Shown here: in pieces, positions 7,654 through 12,532 of the stretch
Position numbering within the stretch: the stretch's first letter is position 1
Layout of the letters: every line of letters starts with the position of its first letter
Source: Methanobacteriota archaeon
GTDB lineage: Archaea > Thermoplasmatota > Thermoplasmata > JAUWGG01
DNA length: 12,532 bases
Direction of reading: 5' to 3'
Assembly: GCA_030606525.1 (NCBI GenBank)
Contig: JAUWGG010000011.1
Location: forward strand, 1-12,532
Program-made: the position numbers and the translations under genes
Notes under the pieces: model-generated
The model's database searches: none
What the model was told of the DNA's origin: nothing
The model's input: the letters and a program-made list of their open reading frames with translations, nothing else

Positions 7654-8208
7654 ATGAAGAATGTTATACAATTGATCGGTATAGGTTTTATAATCACAGC
7701 ACTGTGTTCTTCTTACATCATTTCTCAAACCGCTATCAATTATATTCATATTACAGAGGCTGAACTGAACTGCAACGTTACCCCGGTGGAAATACAGATT
7801 TCCGATTTGAACGCATCGGAAGTAGTTATTAGTGTATTATTCAATGTGTCAAATCCTTCACCGATATCGATATTCGTTTATGATTTAACCTATAATTTTG
7901 AAATAGCGGTTGGTGTTGCAGATGCATATCTTTATCACTGGCGTTACATTGGCAGGGGTACAGAAAGAGGTGAGACACCTTATGACACCGATAAAGGTGT
8001 TGAGGTTTCCCCGAGAAGCCATCAGGAAATATATGTTAATCTTACTGTAAGGGACCGATCCCTTATAGATAAATTGAATCATACCTTTAGTATAAATGGA
8101 ATGCAGCTGCATGTATGCAGAATCAATGGTGCTGTGTTCTACAGGATTGGAGATTTTGAGGGTGTTGTGAACAGAATTGATATAGAGGATGTGATGTACT
8201 GTGAATGA
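7654..8208 (+). CDS. Membrane-anchored extracytoplasmic protein, possible LEA14-like beta domain
   Basis: The protein has 184 residues. The N terminus (MKNVIQLIGIGFIITALC and onward, 1-25) is one hydrophobic segment, a signal peptide or anchor. The rest is beta-rich and contains VVISVLFNVSNPSPISIFVY followed by a further strand, resembling the opening of LEA14/WHy-type domains, where a hydrophobic strand leads to NPSPI. Five usable sequons (NVT, NAS, NVS, NLT, NHT) support an outside location. ATG 7654 is preferred, with AGAGGA just upstream, 8 bases after the DppF stop; an in-frame TTG at 7639 would overlap that stop. The gene ends with an 8-base overlap with the next. Its position at the end of the transporter unit suggests an accessory role at the cell surface, but family membership is tentative and no function is claimed. 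Confidence 0.72.
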   Translation: MKNVIQLIGIGFIITALCSSYIISQTAINYIHITEAELNCNVTPVEIQISDLNASEVVISVLFNVSNPSPISIFVYDLTYNFEIAVGVADAYLYHWRYIGRGTERGETPYDTDKGVEVSPRSHQEIYVNLTVRDRSLIDKLNHTFSINGMQLHVCRINGAVFYRIGDFEGVVNRIDIEDVMYCE

Positions 8209-8773
8209 TCCTGCAAGCGATGACATTTATAAAAAAACGCTTACTACATTGGAATTGTTTGGCTGGACAGTTATGGGCGCAATTATCATCGCCTCCATCC
8301 TCATCTCGCATCTTCTGGATTATGCATCTCCTTGGAGCTTCATAAGTGGAACAGGGAGCATACTCTTCGTACCGCTTGCATGTGGATTTGTACTTGGGAT
8401 CATAGCAGGTAAACACAAACTCGAAGTCGTTATCTATGCCACTATATTCATGGTAATACTATCCATTTTGATCATTCTTTTAGTACTTTCGAGTCCAATA
8501 ATAGTTGGCATCGCCAGTTCCTTCGGTTATTTCTCAGCTTGGGTCATTCAAAAAATGGCTTTATCGTTTATCATGGTCTTCCCTACGACATTGGTCAGCG
8601 CCATAATAGGAAAAGCGATCGGTGAACGTCACTCTAAAGAGTTTTTACTCGAAAGGGAGCTTTTACAAAGGGAAACGAAGGAATGGCATGATATGCTGCG
8701 AATGATTGGAGCAGAATATCTAAGGAGAAGGAAGGAAGAGGACCTTGAAGACATTGAAAACAAAAAATCTTAA
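8201..8773 (+). CDS. Small multi-spanning membrane protein with charged cytoplasmic tail
   Basis: The protein has 190 residues and I do not recognise the family. Hydrophobic spans lie at about 18-38, 50-70, 74-96, 97-115 and 118-138, so four or five TM helices. A highly charged, probably helical tail (about 140-190) follows, with repeated E/K/R and LRRRKEEDLEDIE near the end. The GTG start overlaps the preceding stop by 8 bases (GTGAATGA), so translation is likely coupled to the LEA14-like gene. The stop overlaps the stop of the convergent TPR gene. It may act with the preceding extracytoplasmic protein as a membrane pair, an inference from coupling only. Confidence 0.75.
   Translation: MNDPASDDIYKKTLTTLELFGWTVMGAIIIASILISHLLDYASPWSFISGTGSILFVPLACGFVLGIIAGKHKLEVVIYATIFMVILSILIILLVLSSPIIVGIASSFGYFSAWVIQKMALSFIMVFPTTLVSAIIGKAIGERHSKEFLLERELLQRETKEWHDMLRMIGAEYLRRRKEEDLEDIENKKS
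8757..8767 (-). terminator. Oligo-T terminator candidate for the TPR unit
   Basis: Read on the minus strand, TTTTTTGTTTT begins three bases past the stop codon of the large TPR gene. Archaeal RNA polymerase terminates at such U-rich runs without a hairpin. It lies inside the end of the opposing membrane-protein gene. Confidence 0.5.
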
Positions 8774-11034
8774 TCTTCTTTTATCTCCTTCTCAAGTTTT
8801 TCCTTGTTCTTTTCCGCATCCTCAAAATCCGGTCTGATGATCAATGCTTTTCCAAAGCATTCCAGCGCATGAGCGAATTCCTTTTTTCTTTCCAATGCTA
8901 TACCTTTGTTGTTCCATGCTTCTGCGTACTCCTGCAGCTCAATCGCTCTATTGAAACACTCTATCGCATCATCCAATCTATCGAGATTCAATAGACAAAA
9001 TCCTTTATTGTTCCACATTTCTCCCTTGGGTGCGGTCAAAAGCGCTTGATCGTAGCATTCTAGAGCATCCGCAAATCGTTCTGTAGCATAAAGAACACAA
9101 GCTTTGTTGTTCCACGCTTCAGCATGATCCTCCCTTGAATCAATCGCCCTATCGAAATACTTGATGGCCTGAGCGTGTTTTCCCATTTTATAGAATAGAA
9201 CGCCTTTGTTGTTCCATGCTTCAGCATATTCTTCGTTCATTTTAGTGGCAGTGTCGAAGCATGTTCTTGCGTCTCCTTTGTTCACGTTCACCACTGCAAC
9301 TCCTTTGGCATTCCATACTTCTTCCAGTTCATCGTTGATATCAATGATCTTATCAAAATATTCCACATTCTTTTTTATCACTGCGTTTCTACACAGCGTT
9401 AGAACAGAGGAAGGCGCTATTTTCGCAAGATGCTTCGAACATCTCAATGCATTCTTGTATTTGCCTGAAACCAATGATGCTAATTCTTTATTCAACCAAG
9501 CTTCTTCATATCCTTTGTCAATTTTAATCGCTTTATTGTAGCACTTCTCCGCTTCCTCGCGCTTTCCCATTTCAAACAGACTATTGCCCTTACCAACTTG
9601 CGCTCTCTTTGCTTTGATCATTGGGGTTACGAGCTCGTTGTAGCATTCAACAGCTTCTTCGAACTTCTCGAGTTTATGGAACAGTAACGCTTCTTCGAAC
9701 ATTTTGTTTCTTTGTGCAATCGACTCGATATCTTTGCTCATCTCCTTTAATCTGGTTTTTAGTTCAATTTCCTCTTCAAAGGAGATATCCTCATCAATGT
9801 CCTCAACATCCTCCACTTCTCCAAGTTCATCAAGCAATTTTTTAGCCTTTTTCTTTTCTTTTTTCGCTTCCTCAAAATCTGAATGGATCTGTAAAGCAGT
9901 ATCAAAGCATTTGATCGCCTTACTGTACCTTCCCAAATTCGATAGTAGAACGCCTTTCAGGAACCATACTTTGTCATCGTCCTTTTTTTTCCTTAGAATG
10001 CTGTTGTAGCATTTAAGAGCCTCCGGTTTTTTATCGAGCTCAGAGAGTAAAAGCGCTTTGTTGATCAAAGCCTCTATATAATCCTTATCTATCTCAATCG
10101 CTTTGTTGTAGCACTGGAGTGCTTCTTCTTTCTTTCCAAGATTTTTAAATGCCACACCTTTATTGTTCCATGCATTTCCATTGTTTGGATCTATGTTCAA
10201 CGCTTCATTGAAACATTTTACTGCTTCCTTATATCTCCCCAATTGGTTCAAGGTTGAGCCTTTATTGTTCCACGCCCTCTCAAAATCCTTATTCAATTTC
10301 AATGCTTGATCATAGCATTCCAGCTCCTCATCGTATCTGCCGAGATAGTAAAGCGTTGCCCCCAGACTGAACCACAACTCTTCATTTGAAATATTGTTCA
10401 TCAGCGCTTCTTTATAACAATCAACAGCTTCCTCGTACCTGTGGAGTTTGCTCAGCACGCTGCCTTTCATCCACCACGCTGAATCATAATTTGGTTTCAG
10501 TTCACAGGCTTTAGTATAATATGACAAAGCTCTTTCAAAATCCCTCTCCTTAAAGAACTCATTTCCCCTTTTCATGAGTTTCTCAAGTTCGTCTATACTG
10601 GGAAGAAATCTCCCTTCGCTTATTGAGCTGTCCTGTCCTCTCTCTAAATCCAAAGCTAGATCATATCTTCTAAGCAGCTGAATGAGCTCATCACCATCGA
10701 TCGTGGCAATACCGAATTGTTTCCCATACAATACTGCTTTTTTGGTGAAGTTTGAGGTGGTGATGAACATGCCCATTCTGTACGCATCCTTTTTTCGTTC
10801 TTCAATTACCTGCAATTTCTCCTTCTTTATCTCTCCATCTTCCCTTTCAACCACAATTAGATAACGCTCTTCACCTTCTTTCAATTTGATAATCGCATCG
10901 ATTTCCATTCTGTTATCGAGGTACTTTGAGGAGAGGATATGATAATTCATCCTTTCTATCAATTTGCTGCAGAGCTGATGGAATTGTTTATTCTCCATTT
11001 TTTTGACCACTTCCAACAGTTCATCCATTGTCAT
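8770..11034 (-). CDS. Large TPR protein with N-terminal degenerate Mrr-like nuclease domain
   Basis: The protein has 754 residues. Residues 1-125 resemble the Mrr restriction-endonuclease-like fold: FHQLCSKLIERMNY, then D46 in MEIDAI, then a strand YLIVVERE, then MGMFITTSNFTKKA and IDGDELIQLL. In active PD-(D/E)xK enzymes the central strand carries [EQ]-x-K; here it is E63-R-E65, so the catalytic Lys is absent and cleavage is doubtful. About 16 TPRs of 34 residues follow, at about 152-390 and 440-736, many with the signature AWNNKG...A-x-x-C-[YF]-x-x-A. They are split by an acidic linker (about 404-425). TPR arrays are protein-binding scaffolds. No signal or TM is seen, so it is cytoplasmic. 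The ATG directly follows the TGA of the upstream zinc-ribbon/TPR gene (TGAATG), with GAGG 4 bases before; a second ATG 6 bases in is an alternative start. It could also be described as a restriction-like/TPR fusion of unknown role. Confidence 0.9.
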   Translation of the reverse strand: MTMDELLEVVKKMENKQFHQLCSKLIERMNYHILSSKYLDNRMEIDAIIKLKEGEERYLIVVEREDGEIKKEKLQVIEERKKDAYRMGMFITTSNFTKKAVLYGKQFGIATIDGDELIQLLRRYDLALDLERGQDSSISEGRFLPSIDELEKLMKRGNEFFKERDFERALSYYTKACELKPNYDSAWWMKGSVLSKLHRYEEAVDCYKEALMNNISNEELWFSLGATLYYLGRYDEELECYDQALKLNKDFERAWNNKGSTLNQLGRYKEAVKCFNEALNIDPNNGNAWNNKGVAFKNLGKKEEALQCYNKAIEIDKDYIEALINKALLLSELDKKPEALKCYNSILRKKKDDDKVWFLKGVLLSNLGRYSKAIKCFDTALQIHSDFEEAKKEKKKAKKLLDELGEVEDVEDIDEDISFEEEIELKTRLKEMSKDIESIAQRNKMFEEALLFHKLEKFEEAVECYNELVTPMIKAKRAQVGKGNSLFEMGKREEAEKCYNKAIKIDKGYEEAWLNKELASLVSGKYKNALRCSKHLAKIAPSSVLTLCRNAVIKKNVEYFDKIIDINDELEEVWNAKGVAVVNVNKGDARTCFDTATKMNEEYAEAWNNKGVLFYKMGKHAQAIKYFDRAIDSREDHAEAWNNKACVLYATERFADALECYDQALLTAPKGEMWNNKGFCLLNLDRLDDAIECFNRAIELQEYAEAWNNKGIALERKKEFAHALECFGKALIIRPDFEDAEKNKEKLEKEIKED
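8774..8814 (+). terminator. T-rich terminator candidate for the transporter unit
   Basis: Directly after the last stop codon of the + strand unit, the + strand is pyrimidine-rich with short T runs (CTTCTTTTA, GTTTTTCC, GTTCTTTTCC). This is a plausible archaeal U-tract terminator. It overlaps the coding end of the opposite gene, so the composition may partly reflect lysine and glutamate codons there. Confidence 0.35.
8903..9222 (-). repeat. Near-identical DNA repeats encoding AWNNKG TPR signatures
   Basis: The 20-base + strand sequence CCTTTGTTGTTCCATGCTTC occurs identically at 8903-8922 and 9203-9222, and with two changes at 9101-9120. Related copies occur near 10157 and 10257. They mark successive TPR units and indicate fairly recent unit duplication or gene conversion in the C-terminal array, as opposed to long-diverged repeats. 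Confidence 0.75.
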
Positions 11035-12126
11035 TCATCCTCTTTTTTTACTTTTTATATTCTTTTTTTTCAGATCCATACGAATCGCCTCTGCAGCATC
11101 ATAACATTGAATGGCCTCATCCACATCACCGAGTTTAGCTAGAACATCACCTTTGGCGATCAATGCATCTATATACTCGCTCTTTAATTCTAAGGAGGTA
11201 TTGTAGCATTTCAGTGCTGCTTTCAAATCATCGTTCTTAACCAACGCATCAGCTTTGTTCTTCCAGACCTTCGCTTTTTTATCATCGATCTCCAATGCCC
11301 TATCATAACATTTAACAGCATTATCATATTCTCTTGAGTGGTAAAAGATCAGACCTTTACAATTCCACAGCAGATGATCCTTAGGATGGGTTTTCAGTAA
11401 TTGATTTATATATGGGGATGAGTCTTTGTATCTCCCCAGCATCTGAAGGAGAAGCGCTTTGTTCTTAAGAGCTATCTGATGATATTTTTCTTTTTCAGCT
11501 TCGCGCTCTTTCATATGCAGCGATCTATCATAATATTTTAACGCTTTCTCGAAGCAATATTTCTTTTTATTCTCTGCCCATGATTCACCAGCAGCATCCA
11601 AAATATTATTCATGCCAGCGATCCAAAAGAGATTTCCTATGCGGATGTATGTGCTGATACAACCCATATCCTCCATTTCTTCTTTTTCTTCGAATTCCTC
11701 GATTTTTTTAATGATCGATGTAAGCTGTTCGATATCATCATTGCTGAATTTCATATTCGTTTCATCGTTCATCTCTAGAGGAACACCCAAATGTATCATG
11801 ATTCTGTTGAATAGCGAAGCAGCCTTTTTATAATCCTCTTCACCAGCAACGATCTTGTTGACCTGTTCTTCTACCTTCATGCCATCTAAATGAATAGTAT
11901 TGCCATCAGCAGTAGGTCCAATGAGCAAGAGGATATTGGCATTTTTACGAAGCAGAGTTATCGCATTGTCACCAATCAACATGGATGGACAGAACCAAAG
12001 TGGCGAGTCGTCGAACAGCTCATCAGCGCACTTGATACAAAGCAGCGAATCAACGATCTCACGGCCACACCTTAAACACTCCAATTCTACACCGCACGTG
12101 AATGCACTTGTTATCTTAAAAAACAT
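11035..12126 (-). CDS. Zinc-ribbon and TPR protein
   Basis: With the preferred ATG at 12126 the protein has 363 residues. A short zinc ribbon lies at C17, C20, C30 and C33 (ECLRCGREIVDSLLCIKC, C-x2-C-x9-C-x2-C), followed by a segment I do not recognise (SPLWFCPSMLIGDN and onward, 41-190). About four TPRs follow at about 190-350, with motifs such as WNCKGLIFYHSREYDNAVKC and ALKCYNTSLEL, and a basic tail (KKKNIKSKKRG). No TM is seen. The start is uncertain: the open frame extends to a TTG at 12195, but that codon lies inside a 22-base palindrome, no ribosome site precedes either start, and a TTG at 12084 would begin just before the zinc ribbon. The stop abuts the next gene's start, so the two TPR proteins are probably co-translated and may work together. 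Confidence 0.85.
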   Translation of the reverse strand: MFFKITSAFTCGVELECLRCGREIVDSLLCIKCADELFDDSPLWFCPSMLIGDNAITLLRKNANILLLIGPTADGNTIHLDGMKVEEQVNKIVAGEEDYKKAASLFNRIMIHLGVPLEMNDETNMKFSNDDIEQLTSIIKKIEEFEEKEEMEDMGCISTYIRIGNLFWIAGMNNILDAAGESWAENKKKYCFEKALKYYDRSLHMKEREAEKEKYHQIALKNKALLLQMLGRYKDSSPYINQLLKTHPKDHLLWNCKGLIFYHSREYDNAVKCYDRALEIDDKKAKVWKNKADALVKNDDLKAALKCYNTSLELKSEYIDALIAKGDVLAKLGDVDEAIQCYDAAEAIRMDLKKKNIKSKKRG

Positions 12127-12177
12127 TTGTTTTATTATGAAAGATATTATTTGAAACAAGTCATTAGATTCTATCGC

Positions 12178-12199
12178 ATTCTTGTCAATTGACAAGAAT
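12178..12199. promoter_or_regulatory. Perfect 22-base palindrome between divergent genes, candidate operator
   Basis: ATTCTTGTCAA is followed directly by its exact reverse complement, with no spacer. The site lies between the TPR unit (minus) and the secreted-protein gene (plus), about 50 bases before the preferred ATG of the former and about 97 before the latter. A spacerless inverted repeat without a following T-run suits a dimeric DNA-binding regulator better than a terminator. The regulator is unknown. Confidence 0.6.
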
Positions 12200-12242
12200 A
12201 TTACTGGTTAATGCCCTTGTTGACGCTCTCTAGTAGATAACT

Positions 12243-12249
12243 CTAAATA
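12243..12249 (+). promoter_or_regulatory. Candidate archaeal TATA box for the right-end gene
   Basis: CTAAATA lies about 50 bases before the ATG at 12296. It would place transcription start near 12270-12275 and give a short leader carrying the Shine-Dalgarno site. The region is AT-rich overall, so the match is suggestive only; CTATAATT at 12251 is an alternative. Confidence 0.35.
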
Positions 12250-12282
12250 CCTATAATTCCATAATTTTATCAATAAAAAGTT

Positions 12283-12290
12283 GAGGGGGA
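12283..12290 (+). promoter_or_regulatory. Shine-Dalgarno site for the right-end gene
   Basis: GAGGGGGA ends 5 bases before the ATG at 12296. It is a strong match and fixes this start despite the gene being cut off by the window edge. Confidence 0.7.
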
Positions 12291-12295
12291 AAAGT

Positions 12296-12532
12296 ATGAG
12301 GAAAAAGCTGTTAGTAATGGGAGTAGTAGCGATAGCATTAATTTCTTTTTCAGGCATAGTATCTAGCAGTGTATATATGCAGTATTGGGAGACAATGAAC
12401 AGCAACGGCTGGATATACTTTGGTGAATTGGTACCCAACTTTACTTTCTATGGCAAGTACAACTATGTTAACCATTATGTCTGGAAAGAATTCAATGGTG
12501 AGATGTATGTACCAACACATGAGAACTGGCAC
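12296..12532 (+). CDS. Secreted or surface protein, N-terminal part (3' partial)
   Basis: The frame is open from ATG 12296 to the window end; 79 residues are visible. MRKKLLVMGVVAIALISFSG is a textbook signal peptide: basic start, then a hydrophobic core to about residue 22, then small residues (SSS) suited to cleavage. The visible mature part is rich in Tyr, Trp, Asn and His, with YMQYWETMN, NFTFYGKYNY and a THENWH end; one sequon (NFT) is present. I do not recognise the family, and it could be a secreted enzyme or a surface protein. It is transcribed away from the TPR unit and has its own Shine-Dalgarno site, so it begins a separate unit. Confidence 0.75.
   Translation, partial: MRKKLLVMGVVAIALISFSGIVSSSVYMQYWETMNSNGWIYFGELVPNFTFYGKYNYVNHYVWKEFNGEMYVPTHENWH

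Noticed and set aside
8903..10290. Regularly spaced DNA repeats that could suggest a CRISPR array
   Set aside because: The spacing of about 100 bases matches 34-codon TPR units, the frame is open throughout, and the segments between repeats are coding and similar to each other.
12127..12195. N-terminal extension of the zinc-ribbon/TPR protein from TTG 12195
   Set aside because: The TTG sits in a perfect palindrome, lacks a ribosome site, and the added residues bear no relation to the zinc ribbon; kept only as an alternative start.
12178..12199. Palindrome as a transcription terminator hairpin
   Set aside because: It lies between divergent gene starts, has no loop and no following T-run, so an operator is more likely.
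1..12532. tRNA, rRNA, insertion sequence or prophage features
   Set aside because: No cloverleaf-like segments, transposase motifs or terminal inverted repeats were seen; nearly all of the window is accounted for by coding sequence.

Overview
The window looks archaeal, probably euryarchaeal or Thermoplasmatota-like and probably living on peptides. This rests on AT-leaning DNA, a peptide-type ABC transporter with large extracytoplasmic additions, many N-glycosylation sequons confined to the outward-facing parts, strings of tetratricopeptide (TPR) repeats, and small zinc-binding modules. The lineage assignment is an inference.

Positions 1-8773 (+ strand) read as one compact transcription unit. 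It holds the 3' end of a solute-binding protein, two permeases of the DppB and DppC type, two ATPases of the DppD and DppF type, a small LEA14-like extracytoplasmic protein and a small multi-spanning membrane protein. Gaps are 4-18 bases or 8-base overlaps, so translation is probably coupled. Positions 8770-12126 (- strand) hold a two-gene TPR unit: a zinc-ribbon/TPR protein, then a very large protein with a degenerate Mrr-type nuclease-like head and about 16 TPRs. It meets the transporter unit tail to tail with overlapping stop codons. At the right edge a secreted or surface protein gene starts on the + strand. It diverges from the TPR unit across a short intergenic region with a perfect 22-base palindrome.

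The standout is the transporter. Both permeases carry very large inserts in the same place, the first extracytoplasmic loop after TM1. In DppB this is a run of Ig-like beta units (about 370 residues). In DppC it is an apparently complete eight-bladed PQQ-type beta-propeller (about 400 residues). The binding protein itself ends in two Ig-like domains and a membrane anchor. All three outward-facing parts have therefore gained beta-rich extracellular modules, while the cytoplasmic core and ATPases stay conventional, except for a RING/PHD-like zinc finger at the DppF C terminus. I infer an elaborated extracellular assembly that may capture, guide or gate peptides, or couple the importer to a surface layer or protease.
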